A stretch of 34,591 bases of DNA from Microbacterium sp. APC 3901 (GCF_030407765.1 NZ_JASDCU010000023.1:1-34591); one strand, 5' to 3'; shown: positions 23,769 through 31,400, counted from the stretch's first letter. Program-made: numbers and translations. The notes: generated from the letters alone by a model not told the origin.

Positions 23769-24077
23769 ATGCCCGCTCCCTACCCACAGGAGTTCCGCGA
23801 AGATGTCGTGCGCGTGGCCCGGTCCCGTGAGGACGGCGTCAGTCTCGCGCAGATCGCGAAGGACTTCGGCGTCCATGAGATGACGCTCCACAAATGGATC
23901 CGCCAAGCCGACATCGACGACGGCAACCGCCCCGGAAGGAGCCGGGAGGAGTCGACCGAATTGCGCGACGCCCGCAAGCGGATCCGGCTGCTGGAGCAGG
24001 AGAACGAGGTCCTCCGCCGCGCAGCCGCCTACCTCTCGCAGGCGAACCTGCCGGGAAAAGGCTCTACCCGCTCGTGA
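23769..24077 (+). CDS. IS3 OrfA (helix-turn-helix and leucine-zipper protein)
   Basis: The 102-residue protein has a helix-turn-helix (about 22-44: GVSLAQIAKDFGVHEMTLHKWIRQ) and a coiled-coil with leucine-zipper spacing (RKRIRLLEQENEVLRRAAAYL). It recognises the IS ends and is joined to OrfB by programmed -1 frameshifting. Near its end the heptamer GGGAAAA sits exactly in the X XXY YYZ register (G GGA AAA), giving entry into the orfB frame. The stop is at 24077. Confidence 0.92.
   Translation: MPAPYPQEFREDVVRVARSREDGVSLAQIAKDFGVHEMTLHKWIRQADIDDGNRPGRSREESTELRDARKRIRLLEQENEVLRRAAAYLSQANLPGKGSTRS
24053..24059 (+). promoter_or_regulatory. Programmed -1 frameshift heptamer GGGAAAA
   Basis: In the orfA frame the codons are CCG GGA AAA, so G-GGA-AAA fits the X XXY YYZ slippery pattern. 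A -1 slip moves ribosomes into the frame reading GKRLYPLVSELAADG of orfB. This is the normal expression device of IS3 elements. Confidence 0.7.
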
Positions 24078-24930
24078 GCGAGCTCGCCGCTGACGGCATC
24101 CCCGTCGTGGTGTCCCTGCGGGTCCTGAAGCTCTCCCGCCAGCCTTACTACCGCTGGCTCAAACACCAGGTCACGGAATCAGAGATAGTCGAGGCGTATC
24201 GCGCCAACGCGCTGCTGGACGCCCACCACGACGATCCCGAGTTCGGCTACCGGTTCCTCGTCGGCGAAGCGGCAGGAGCCGGCGAGGAGATGTGTGAGCG
24301 GACCGCGTGGCGGATCTGCCGAGACAACCAGTGGTGGTCCGTGTTCGGGAAGAAGCGCGCCAAGAACGGAAAGCGCCCGGCCCGCCAGTCCACGACGACC
24401 TCGTCAAGCGGGACTTCTCCGCCGATGACGTCAACGAACTGTGGCTCACTGATATCACGGAGCACTGGACCGACGAGGGCAAGCTCTACCTCTGCGCCAT
24501 CAAAGACGTGTTCTCCGGCCGCATCGTGGGCTGCTCGATCAGCGACCGAATGAAGGCCCGTCTCGCGGTGAACGCCCTGGACAACGCAGTATCCCGGCGT
24601 CGCGACGCGGCCGGTTGCATCGTCCATTCGGACCGCGGATCTCAGTTCAGGTCCCGGAAGTTCGTGCACGCTCTGAACCGTCATCACCTCATCGGATCGA
24701 TGGGCCAGGTCGGCGCTGCCGGTGATAATGCCGCGATGGAATCGTTCTTTGCCCTGCTGCAAAAGAACGTCCTGGACCGCAAACGGTGGCGAACCCGAGA
24801 AGAGCTCCGAATCGCAATCATCACCTGGATCGAAAGGACCTACCACCGACGCCGCCGGCAAGCTGGCCTGGGCCGATTGACCCCCATCGAATACGAGACC
24901 ATCATGAACCCGGTCGCACTCGCGGCCTGA
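24060..24930 (+). pseudogene. IS3 OrfB DDE transposase, disrupted by a one-base frameshift
   Basis: The N-terminal part (RLYPLVSELAADGIP ... DNQWWSVFGKKRAKNGKRP) is in the -1 frame relative to orfA as expected. At about 24376-24383, in a C/G-rich AAGCGCCCGGCCCG run, the reading frame changes again, and the catalytic core continues in the next register: LTDITEHWTDEG (first Asp), HSDRGSQF (second Asp) and AAMESFFALLQKN (Glu), to a normal end at 24930. A single missing base explains this, so full-length transposase cannot be made unless it is a sequencing error. Confidence 0.82.
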
Positions 24931-24964
24931 CACCCCAACTGTCACCTGTTCGTGCGGCAGTCCC

Positions 24965-25258
24965 GTAGTCCGGCACGTGTGCACGCCGAGTACCGCTTGC
25001 GGCGAGGAGCTTGAACGGTTGCGACCACATGCGCACAACATCGTGATCGAACTCGGCCACACGCAAGTGACTGAGTTCGAGACGCGACTCGTAGCCAACA
25101 TGCGCCTGCATCTTCTCGGACCAGAACGAACCCGGAAAGTTCGGTTGGCCGTGGTTCCACCGGAACGACCTGAACGGCACGGAATCGCCCATCGCCTCAA
25201 GCGACAGTCGCGCCAGCGTCAGTGCGTCGACCGCCCCTGCTGGCCGACGCACGTGCAC
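24965..25258 (-). pseudogene. Truncated TnsA-like transposon endonuclease
   Basis: Reading leftward from GTG 25258, 98 residues remain: VPFRSFRWNHGQPNFPGSFW, then YESRLELSHLRVAEFDHDVV and RRAHVPDY, after which the frame enters the IS3 end. The YES-LE...-PDY arrangement is the PD-(D/E)XK nuclease core of TnsA-like subunits of heteromeric transposases, which cut the 5' ends in Tn7-type elements. The catalytic E and D are present, but the following QxK strand is lost with the rest of the protein. No TnsB/TnsC partners remain. Family call from pattern. Confidence 0.6.
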
Positions 25259-25590
25259 CGACGTTTCCCACAGCTCGCCACATCTTTCGCGATTCGCGAT
25301 TCGCGAAATGCCAGCCATGGGACTACTTTGCCTGCATACGCCGCACAGCGCAATAGTCCGTCTGCACTGCTCGCGATGCAACGAGTAGCACCCAGCCCGC
25401 TCGACCTCACACAGCCTCGACGGGCCGGTGAGCGACGCGGGCGGCGCCCGTTGACGTCTGAATCATGCAGTGCACCGCCCGACGTCAACTCATACAGTTG
25501 AGCCGACACTCGACCCTCGGCTGACGGCTTTACTACGCTAGACATGTCTAGGTTGCACATGTGCAACGCGTGCGAACGGGGCAGGAAGCA
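25259..25590. other. Divergent intergenic region with several inverted repeats
   Basis: These 332 bases between the TnsA-like remnant and the winged-helix gene hold no convincing gene. At 25285-25308 three TCGCGA hexamers in tandem, each separated by T, form a near-perfect palindrome 27 nt before the tnsA-like start. At 25450-25458 and 25481-25489, GTTGACGTC and GACGTCAAC are perfect inverted copies 22 bp apart; the minus strand there reads TTGACG, 17 bp, TGATTC, a possible promoter toward the remnant. Nothing else was recognised. Confidence 0.5.
25538..25567. promoter_or_regulatory. Two abutting perfect palindromes upstream of the winged-helix regulator
   Basis: CTAGACATGTCTAG (25538-25551) is directly followed by GTTGCACATGTGCAAC (25552-25567); both are perfect and share the central ACATGT/CACATGTG core. 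They end 23 nt before the GTG start and a -10-like TACGCT overlaps their left edge, so they are likely operators for a dimeric regulator, most simply the adjacent gene's own product. Confidence 0.6.
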
Positions 25591-25890
25591 GTGACGAACA
25601 CCACGACACGCGAACAGTCGAAGTTGCTCTTCGGCAACAGCAACATGTTCGCGTTCCTCTGCGCCCTCCGCGAGCTCGATACGGATGAGTTCACCATGCG
25701 GGATCTGCTCCATCGCACCGACATCCCTACGAACATCGCGTACGGACTGCTCTCCAGGTGCATCAAGCTCGGCATCGTCGCCGCAGTCGATGAGTCGACA
25801 CTCGAACGAGCAACTCGGTATCGACGCCTCGCGCATCCATTGCTCGCGCAGTTGCCTGACCTCGAGCAGGCGTTCGCGAACAACATCTAA
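25591..25890 (+). CDS. Small winged-helix DNA-binding protein
   Basis: The 99-residue protein begins TTTREQSKLLFGNSNMFAF; helices then lead to a winged helix-turn-helix (about 35-75: FTMRDLLHRTDIPTNIAYGL, then LSRCIKLGIVAAVD and a short wing ERATRYRRLAH). It is not assigned to a named family but resembles small regulators found with mobile elements. GTG 25591 has AGGAAG at 25583-25588; in-frame sequence upstream would run through the palindromes, so this start is favoured. Palindromes just upstream suggest autoregulation. It stands alone, convergent with dnaB after 219 nt. Confidence 0.72.
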   Translation: MTNTTTREQSKLLFGNSNMFAFLCALRELDTDEFTMRDLLHRTDIPTNIAYGLLSRCIKLGIVAAVDESTLERATRYRRLAHPLLAQLPDLEQAFANNI

Positions 25891-26040
25891 CGGCAGACCT
25901 GCGGCCACGAGCCGAGCGCGGAGCGACAGAACGAGACTCGCGCACGCACGACGGCGGGCACCAAGCACGAGTCGCCTATTGGCACGGACCCGACACGCTC
26001 GACGCCCGCTGCCTCCGACTTGAGCAGACTACGCAGTCTC

Positions 26041-26102
26041 GTCCAATTCCGGCCGACCTGTCCCATCGGACATCTCTATGACAAATCAGCCCGGAATTGG
26101 AC
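26041..26102. terminator. 12-bp perfect inverted repeat next to the dnaB stop
   Basis: GTCCAATTCCGG (26041-26052) and CCGGAATTGGAC (26091-26102) are perfect inverted copies with a 38-bp spacer, the nearer arm starting 7 nt after the dnaB stop codon. It could end dnaB transcription, though the loop is long. Alternatively it may be a leftover of a mobile-element end, since the outer edge reads ACA. Confidence 0.4.
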
Positions 26103-26109
26103 ATTTCAC

Positions 26110-27492
26110 TCAGGAACCCTCATTGAAGTCGCCGCCCGGCGCCATGTCCATGAAGCGCGAGTAGTGGCCCTGGAACGCCACGGTGATGGTCGCCGTGGGT
26201 CCGTTACGGTGCTTGGCCACGATCAGGTCGGCCTCGCCCGGGCGGACGTCCTTGTCGTACACCGAGTCGCGGTGCAGCAGGATCACCATGTCGGCGTCCT
26301 GCTCGATCGAGCCGGACTCGCGCAGGTCGCTGATCGCGGGCTTCTTGTCGGTGCGCTGCTCGGGACCACGGTTCAGTTGCGACAGAGCGATGACCGGAAC
26401 CTGCAGCTCCTTGGCGATCAGCTTGAGGCTTCGCGAGAACTCCGAGACCTCCTGCTGACGCGACTCGACGCGCTTTCCCGACGTCATCAGCTGCAGGTAG
26501 TCGATGATGACCATCCGCAGCCCCTCGCGCTGCTTGAGCCGACGACACTTCGCGCGGATCTCGACCAGCGTCATGTTCGGGCTGTCATCGATATAGAGGG
26601 GAGCATCGTTGATGCGGCCTCGCGTGGCGGCGACCGTCGTCCAGTCGCGAGGGTCGAGGTTTCCCTTGCGCATGTTCTGCAGCGGGATCTGACCCTCGGC
26701 ACTCAGCAGACGCATCGCGATCTCGCTCTTGCCCATCTCGAGGGAGAAGAAGACGGAGGGGATGTTGTGGCCGATGGATGCCGAGCGTGCGAAATCGAGC
26801 GCGAGCGTCGACTTACCCATCGCAGGACGCGCGGCGACGACGATCATCTGGCCGCCGTGAAGGCCGTTCGTCAGCTCGTCGAGCTCTTTGAAGCCGGTCG
26901 GCACACCCGTCATCGAGCCGTCGCGGCCGCTGGCTGCCTCGATCTCTTCGAGAGCCGCGTCGACCGCGATCTGCAGCGGCACGTAGTCTTCGGCGGTCTC
27001 GGAGCCGGTGATCGAGTAGATCTCGGCCTGAGCGTTGTTGACGATGTCGGTCGCGTCGCCCTGGCCGTCGTAGCCGAGCTGCACGATGCGCGTGCCCGCA
27101 TCGACCAGACGACGCAGGATCGCCCGCTCCGACACGATGCCCGCGTAGTATCCGGCGTTCGCTGCGGTGGGGACGATCGAGGTGAGCGTGTGCAGATAGT
27201 CGGCACCGCCGGCGCGGCTCAGCTCGCCCGTCTTGATGAGCTCGTCGGTGACGGCGACGACGTCCGTCGGCTCACCATGCGAGTAGAGCGACAGGATCGC
27301 CTCGAAGATGAGCTCGTGCTTGGGGATGTAGAAGTCAGCGCCCTTGAGCGTCTCGATCACATCGGCGACAGCATCCTTCGAGAGGAGCATTCCGCCCAGC
27401 GCGCTCTGTTCCGCGAGCGTGTCGTGCGGGGGCGTGCGCTCTGGCGGACGCTTGCCCCCGAGGCGCTCCTCTGAGATGTCGGCGATCGACAC
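26110..27492 (-). CDS. dnaB: Replicative DNA helicase DnaB
   Basis: The 460-residue helicase has the N-terminal DnaB domain (about 20-120: PPHDTLAEQSALGGMLLSKD) and a C-terminal RecA-like motor with Walker A ARPAMGKS at 221-228, SLEMGKSEIAMRLL, Walker B MVIIDYLQLM, and the LSQLNRGPEQR arginine-finger region. No intein is present, unlike some actinobacterial dnaB genes. GTG 27492 is chosen because AAGGGAG precedes it; the frame stays open to 27690 but upstream residues are not family-like. It unwinds DNA at the replication fork and loads primase. Confidence 0.97.
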   Translation of the reverse strand: MSIADISEERLGGKRPPERTPPHDTLAEQSALGGMLLSKDAVADVIETLKGADFYIPKHELIFEAILSLYSHGEPTDVVAVTDELIKTGELSRAGGADYLHTLTSIVPTAANAGYYAGIVSERAILRRLVDAGTRIVQLGYDGQGDATDIVNNAQAEIYSITGSETAEDYVPLQIAVDAALEEIEAASGRDGSMTGVPTGFKELDELTNGLHGGQMIVVAARPAMGKSTLALDFARSASIGHNIPSVFFSLEMGKSEIAMRLLSAEGQIPLQNMRKGNLDPRDWTTVAATRGRINDAPLYIDDSPNMTLVEIRAKCRRLKQREGLRMVIIDYLQLMTSGKRVESRQQEVSEFSRSLKLIAKELQVPVIALSQLNRGPEQRTDKKPAISDLRESGSIEQDADMVILLHRDSVYDKDVRPGEADLIVAKHRNGPTATITVAFQGHYSRFMDMAPGGDFNEGS

Positions 27493-27658
27493 ACTGCTCC
27501 CTTCGCTGCGACGTTCTTCCGGTGCGCTCGGCGCCGACTGCGTCGGCCACTCGATGCGATTCAGTTCGAGAAGGACCGTTCGCACAGCAAAACAGGCACT
27601 TCCGACATCGGGTCGCTGCACCACGCTACGAGCGGCGGTTTTCGGTCGCAACACGCCC

Positions 27659-27858
27659 TGTGGATAACTATGTGGAAAGCGTGCGAACAAGTCCGGAGAG
27701 TCTGTGTAGAACGCATGTGGATAACTCGGTGGAGTACCGTGAAATGATCTTTCGTTTTGCCTCTTGGCCTGGGGTTTGCAGTTTCCCCACCCTGTGGATG
27801 AGAACGTGGTTCAACCGCGCATTGAAGGTTGATCGAATCCGGCGGGGGATGTGTAGAA
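27659..27858 (-). promoter_or_regulatory. Cluster of DnaA-box-like sequences upstream of dnaB
   Basis: TGTGGATAA, the complement of the consensus TTATCCACA, occurs at 27659-27667 and 27716-27724. Weaker relatives in the same orientation lie at 27671 (TGTGGAAAG), 27703 and 27850 (TGTGTAGAA) and 27793 (TGTGGATGA). An AT-richer patch lies near 27740-27775. The 554-bp region between dnaB and the divergent surface-protein gene holds no gene. The boxes may let DnaA regulate dnaB or act as a titration site. Confidence 0.6.
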
Positions 27859-28046
27859 CCTGGGGAAAGTCAAGCCGAGATTCAACCGGGCGCGTCACAC
27901 TGAGCAACCCTCTGAAATGTGCGTGAGATGCGGTCGTTTTCGAGCGGAACCCTCTAGACATCGCGATATACCGGGAGTATCGTCACCGGCAATCGACGCA
28001 GTGTGCGTCGACGACGAACGATGGCTCTCGGGGGAGGGAAGTCGAC

Positions 28047-29165
28047 GTGAACGCTCAATCGGTCCGGCGCCGCCTTCCGGCTGTCGCCCTCTGGGGTGGC
28101 CTGGGCGCGGTCGCATGGGCGGCGATCACGATCTTCGCGGGCGGGTCGTCTGCGAGCGCGGACGACAGCTCGAACGATTCGCTGCTCGACGGCGTCTCCT
28201 CTGTCGCGAGCGAGACAGTCTCGACCGTCGAAGACACCGTGACGGCAGTGACCTCCCCGATCGTGGCCCCGGCGGCACCCGTGGTCGCCCAGGTGGTCGA
28301 GCCCGTGGTCATCCAGGTCGTAGAGCCCGTCGTCACCCATGTCGTCGAACCCGTCGTCACCCATGTCGTCGAACCCGTCGTCACCCAGGTCGTCGAACCC
28401 GTCGTCACCCAGGTCGTCGAGCCCGTGCAGCACGTGGCGCAGCCCACCGTCGACCACGTCGCGGAGACGATCGCGCAGGTTCCGGTCGTCGGCCCGGCGA
28501 CGTATCCGATCACCGATGTCGTCGCTGGCACCACCGAGACCGTCGTCACTCCCGTGATCGATCTCGTCGGCGGATCCCCGGTGGCGCCGATCGTGACGGA
28601 CGTGATCGGAGAGCTGCCGATCATCGGCGACGTGACCGCAGACCTCGGAGTGATCGACGTCATCGGCGGGGTCGTCGGCGGGGTCGTCGGCGGGGTCGTC
28701 GACAACGCCGTACCTCCGGTGATCACAGGCGTCACTCCCGCATGGCCCGCCATTCCGGCAGCCGAGTCCGACTCCGATGCCCTCGGAGCGACGCCTCCCG
28801 GCTTCAGCCCTGCGGGAGTCGCCTCTGCGGAGGCTGATCCGCGGACAGGCCTGTACTCCGCCGGGGTCGCGCGCCTTCAGCCTGCCGAACCGGCAGCATC
28901 CGATCTCCATCCGGCAGCACCGATCGCCGTGCCCGCCACGACTGTGCCCGAGTCCGACGAAGGGCACTCGCCGTCCGCACCGCCCGCCGGAGCTCCCGCG
29001 GCACCTTCTTCCTCCGCCGGTTCGAGCGGAGCGTCCTCACTCTCCCCCGCGCTCCTCAGCGACGCGGGTCTTTCTGCGCTCCGTGCTGTGGAGCGCACCC
29101 CCGGCGCACCCGACGACGTCTTGCCGACGTCTCTGGTCGCCGGCACCGACGTCTCTCCTGACTGA
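28047..29165 (+). CDS. Secreted protein with octapeptide repeats
   Basis: The 372-residue protein has a signal peptide (RRRLPAVALWGGLGAVAWAA, cleavage near SASA/DD at about 37-40). It then has a Ser/Val-rich region and six consecutive octapeptides of the form QVVEPVVT or HVVEPVVT at residues 82-129 (24-bp DNA repeats at 28290-28433), a Val/Gly/Ile-rich stretch with VVGGVVGGVV, and a long Ala/Pro/Ser-rich tail. No sortase motif or membrane anchor is seen. Low complexity and hydrophobic strands suggest a cell-surface or matrix protein. GTG 28047 has a strong GGGGAGGGAA site. It is followed after 109 nt by another surface-protein gene. Confidence 0.82.
   Translation: MNAQSVRRRLPAVALWGGLGAVAWAAITIFAGGSSASADDSSNDSLLDGVSSVASETVSTVEDTVTAVTSPIVAPAAPVVAQVVEPVVIQVVEPVVTHVVEPVVTHVVEPVVTQVVEPVVTQVVEPVQHVAQPTVDHVAETIAQVPVVGPATYPITDVVAGTTETVVTPVIDLVGGSPVAPIVTDVIGELPIIGDVTADLGVIDVIGGVVGGVVGGVVDNAVPPVITGVTPAWPAIPAAESDSDALGATPPGFSPAGVASAEADPRTGLYSAGVARLQPAEPAASDLHPAAPIAVPATTVPESDEGHSPSAPPAGAPAAPSSSAGSSGASSLSPALLSDAGLSALRAVERTPGAPDDVLPTSLVAGTDVSPD
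28290..28433 (+). repeat. Six tandem 24-bp coding repeats
   Basis: The unit is close to GTCGTCGAACCCGTCGTCAC plus CCAT or CCAG and encodes the VVEPVVT octapeptide. Several units are nearly identical at the DNA level (28331-28402), suggesting recent slippage and possible length variation between strains. Confidence 0.85.
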
Positions 29166-29274
29166 CGGGTTGTCCGGTCGTTCCTCGTGGACGACAGATG
29201 CCGTGCTGCGCGCGCACATGCTCTTCGCGTGCACCCATCAAGACACACCCAGTTCCAGTCAGGAGAAGGTCATC

Positions 29275-30528
29275 ATGCGTACATACATCAAGCGGGCCCT
29301 GTGGGGCACGCTTCTCGCCGGCGGGATCACCCTGCTCGGCGCGACAGCCGCCAACGCGGCAGACACCTCAGGAGAAGACGGGCTGCTCTCGGGCACCCAA
29401 GCCGACACCGCGATCACGGCGCCCGTCACGATCGTCGACAACGCCGTCTCGCTGCTCGGAGATTCCTCCGCGCAGCAGGCACCGGCTCCCGCCCCCGCTC
29501 CGGCGCCTGCACCCGAACCGGTGCCCGAACAGGCTCCGGCAGCGACGACGAGCGGAGACGACGGTGCCGCATCAGGCACCCAGGCCGTCGTGGACGTCGT
29601 CGTGCCCGTCACGGTGACCGGCAATGCGATCACCTTGCTCGGCGACTCGTCGAGCGAGTCGGCAGCACCGGCCGAAGCTCCTCAGGCCACAGCACCAGCC
29701 CCCGCTCCGGCGATCACCACCGACGGCGACGACGGTCTGCTGTCGGGCACACAGGGCCTGATTCAGGTCGACGCACCGGTCACGGTGTCGGGCAATTCGA
29801 TCGCAGTGCTCGGAGACAGCGAGTCCCTCGGACAGGATGCCGCAGCACCGGCTCCCTCGAGCGGCAGCGCTGAGGGATCCACAGAGCCGTCCACATCGGG
29901 TACCGACGGCGTCGCGAGCGGTACGCAGGTGACCGCACCCGTCACGGCACCCGTCACGATCGGCGGCAACGCGATCTCCGTGATCGGAGACAGCGAGAGC
30001 ACCGGCGGAACAGGCTCCGCCGCACCCATCGCAGGAGCACCGTCGACCGGCAGCACCACCACCGGTGACGACGGAATCCTCGGCGGCACCCAAGTCACCG
30101 CACCCGTGACTCTTCCGATCACGATCGGCAGCAACGCGATCTCCGTGGTCGGCGAGAGCACGGTCACGGCTCCCCCGAGCGATCCTGGAACGGACCCGGG
30201 GACTGACCCGGGAACCGACCCGGGAACCGATCCCGGCACCGACCCCGGAACCGACCCGGGGACCGACCCCGGAACCGACCCGGGGACCGACCCCGGCACG
30301 GACCCCGGAACCGATCCCGGCACGACTCCCGGCACAGAACCGGGAGCCGGCACCGACGCCGGCACGCCTGCGACAGCTGTCGCAGGCGGCGCGGCCGTGA
30401 CGACATCCGCCCCGGCACAGGGACTCGCCGCCACCGGTGATTCCACCTCGTTCGGCTTCGCCTTCCTCGCCGCACTCCTGCTCCTCCTCGGAGCCGGAAT
30501 GCTCCACCGTCGCCCTATGACGGCGTAG
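29275..30528 (+). CDS. Chaplin-like repeat surface protein with LAxTG sorting signal
   Basis: The 417-residue protein has a signal peptide (about 1-29, ANA/AD). Five repeats of about 33 residues follow, at 32-64, 92-125, 149-183, 207-241 and 262-295, each with DDG-SGTQ, then a PVTV-GNAI-LGDS stretch resembling the chaplin pattern of PV-V-GN and V-G but without cysteines. Pro/Ala linkers separate them. Twelve DPGT tetrapeptides make a stalk (about 303-350). The end is LAATG (about 384-388), a membrane helix and HRRP, a class E-type sortase signal. It is likely wall-anchored and surface-active. ATG 29275 follows AGGAGAAGG. Confidence 0.85.
   Translation: MRTYIKRALWGTLLAGGITLLGATAANAADTSGEDGLLSGTQADTAITAPVTIVDNAVSLLGDSSAQQAPAPAPAPAPAPEPVPEQAPAATTSGDDGAASGTQAVVDVVVPVTVTGNAITLLGDSSSESAAPAEAPQATAPAPAPAITTDGDDGLLSGTQGLIQVDAPVTVSGNSIAVLGDSESLGQDAAAPAPSSGSAEGSTEPSTSGTDGVASGTQVTAPVTAPVTIGGNAISVIGDSESTGGTGSAAPIAGAPSTGSTTTGDDGILGGTQVTAPVTLPITIGSNAISVVGESTVTAPPSDPGTDPGTDPGTDPGTDPGTDPGTDPGTDPGTDPGTDPGTDPGTDPGTTPGTEPGAGTDAGTPATAVAGGAAVTTSAPAQGLAATGDSTSFGFAFLAALLLLLGAGMLHRRPMTA
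30181..30324 (+). repeat. Twelve tandem 12-bp repeats encoding DPGT
   Basis: Units of the form GACCCGGGAACC, with synonymous variation at third positions, occur twelve times. They encode an extended proline/glycine stalk before the sorting signal of the chaplin-like protein. The copy number probably varies between strains. Confidence 0.9.
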
Positions 30529-30537
30529 CCGCAGACC

Positions 30538-30582
30538 CCGACGGTGTCGACGTCCTCGGGGGAGGAGATGCGACACCGTCGG
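30538..30582 (+). terminator. Long hairpin after the chaplin-like gene
   Basis: CCGACGGTGTCG (30538-30549) and CGACACCGTCGG (30571-30582) form a perfect 12-bp stem around a 21-base loop that can itself fold (CCTCGGGGGAGG). It begins about 10 nt after the stop codon and likely ends transcription. Confidence 0.75.
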
Positions 30583-30652
30583 TGTGCGGGTCTCGTGATG
30601 CCCTGAGCAGGTTCCCCAGACCTGCCCGCGTCTGCGATGCCGCACAGTTCAC

Positions 30653-30683
30653 GGATGCCCCGCGTCCCCAGCGCGGGGCATCC
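30653..30683. terminator. Second perfect hairpin, 12-bp stem
   Basis: GGATGCCCCGCG (30653-30664) pairs with CGCGGGGCATCC (30672-30683) around a seven-base loop. It lies between the surface-protein genes and the next promoter and likely insulates them. The 231-nt gap has no other visible gene. Confidence 0.65.
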
Positions 30684-30759
30684 GTCGCGCCCGGAACCCG
30701 CACGAAGCGCTTCGGATGACGGCGCGGGCGCTACGCCTAGACTCTCCGGGGAGGTCATC

Positions 30760-30819
30760 ATGCAGAACCGCTGCGGTCGACGGGCGCTCGCCTCGCAGGT
30801 GCCGCGGGTGTCGCGGTGA
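30760..30819 (+). CDS. 19-residue leader peptide overlapping the next gene
   Basis: A strong site GGGGAGG sits five bases before ATG 30760, giving MQNRCGRRALASQVPRVSR and a TGA at 30817-30819 that overlaps the GTG start of the next gene (GTGA). A -10-like TAGACT at about 30737-30742 precedes it. The downstream gene has no good ribosome binding site of its own, so this small frame probably delivers ribosomes to it. The peptide itself is basic and not recognised. Confidence 0.5.
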   Translation: MQNRCGRRALASQVPRVSR

Positions 30820-31307
30820 CGGAGGATCCCCGCCGCCTGCGGTGGGCCGCCAACGGCGCACGGACCTTCCGCATCCCGGCCGATGCCGCCGACATCGCCC
30901 TGGTCGAGATCGACCGTGGGATGCGGGCTGCCCATTTCCGCTCAGACGCGCCTGGTGCCGAGGCGGGAGTGCAGCGGATCTACCGACGGGGGTCGGTCGT
31001 CGGCGATGTCCTGATCGGCGGAAGCGGGCTCTCGGCCCTCACGACCAGGCTCGGTCCGCTGTCGGCCCGAGGCGTCGCCGTCACCTGGATCGGCGCGGTC
31101 GACGCGCACTCTGTCTGCGTGATCGTCTCGCTCGTCGCTGGCTCCCACGTCGGAGGAGATTTCGTGGACGGGGTCGACGACGCCGTGCACGCTCTCGTCT
31201 CTCGCGGCATCCCCGTCGAGGATGAGGGGTGGTCACGGTCGGTCGATGTCGATCAGACGCTGCCGGCGAATCCCCGTCGCGCCGCCGACCTCGGTCTCAC
31301 CCGCTAG
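30816..31307 (+). CDS. Hypothetical protein (163 aa)
   Basis: The protein starts TEDPRRLRWAANGARTFRIP and ends RRAADLGLTR. It has alternating strands and short helices, including VGDVLIGGSGLSALTTRLGP, VAVTWIGAVDAHSVCVIVSL and a helix FVDGVDDAVHALVSRG, suggesting a soluble alpha/beta cytosolic protein without signal peptide. No family is recognised. GTG 30816 overlaps the stop of a 19-residue leader frame that carries the only strong ribosome binding site. It is convergent with rplI across a shared hairpin. Confidence 0.7.
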   Translation: MTEDPRRLRWAANGARTFRIPADAADIALVEIDRGMRAAHFRSDAPGAEAGVQRIYRRGSVVGDVLIGGSGLSALTTRLGPLSARGVAVTWIGAVDAHSVCVIVSLVAGSHVGGDFVDGVDDAVHALVSRGIPVEDEGWSRSVDVDQTLPANPRRAADLGLTR

Positions 31308-31352
31308 CCGAGGGCACCAGACGATCCGAGACACCGACGGGCCGGGAACGCA

Positions 31353-31386
31353 GAACGCCCCCTGTCCCGGAGGACAGAGGGCGTTC
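31353..31386. terminator. Bidirectional hairpin terminator between the hypothetical gene and rplI
   Basis: GAACGCCCCCTGTCC (31353-31367) pairs with GGACAGAGGGCGTTC (31372-31386), a 15-bp stem with one mismatch and a tight loop. It lies between convergent genes and can serve both. Confidence 0.8.
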
Positions 31387-31400
31387 GAGAGTGTCGTGCC

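Larger units (their letters stand above)
23699..24965 (+). mobile_element. IS3-family insertion sequence (about 1.27 kb), orfB frameshifted
   Basis: Inverted ends begin CGGGACTGCCGCAC at 23699; the complementary end runs from TGTCACCTG at 24940 to CGGCAGTCCCG at 24965. They match at about 21 of 25 positions. Inside are orfA and an orfB broken by a one-base shift. No 3-4 bp target duplication could be matched (flanks CCG and TAG). The insertion cuts a TnsA-like gene. Confidence 0.88.

Noticed and set aside
23625..23906. 94-residue N-terminal extension of the first SipW-signal protein
   Set aside because: The extension lies partly inside the IS3 element and would bury the export signal; ATG 23624 gives a normal signal peptide.
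26020..27474. Long plus-strand open frame opposite dnaB
   Set aside because: It covers dnaB in antisense and has no recognisable domain.
27659..27858. Chromosomal origin oriC
   Set aside because: DnaA-like boxes are present, but dnaA, dnaN and rpmH are not in the window and the number of perfect boxes is only two; reported as a DnaA-box cluster instead.
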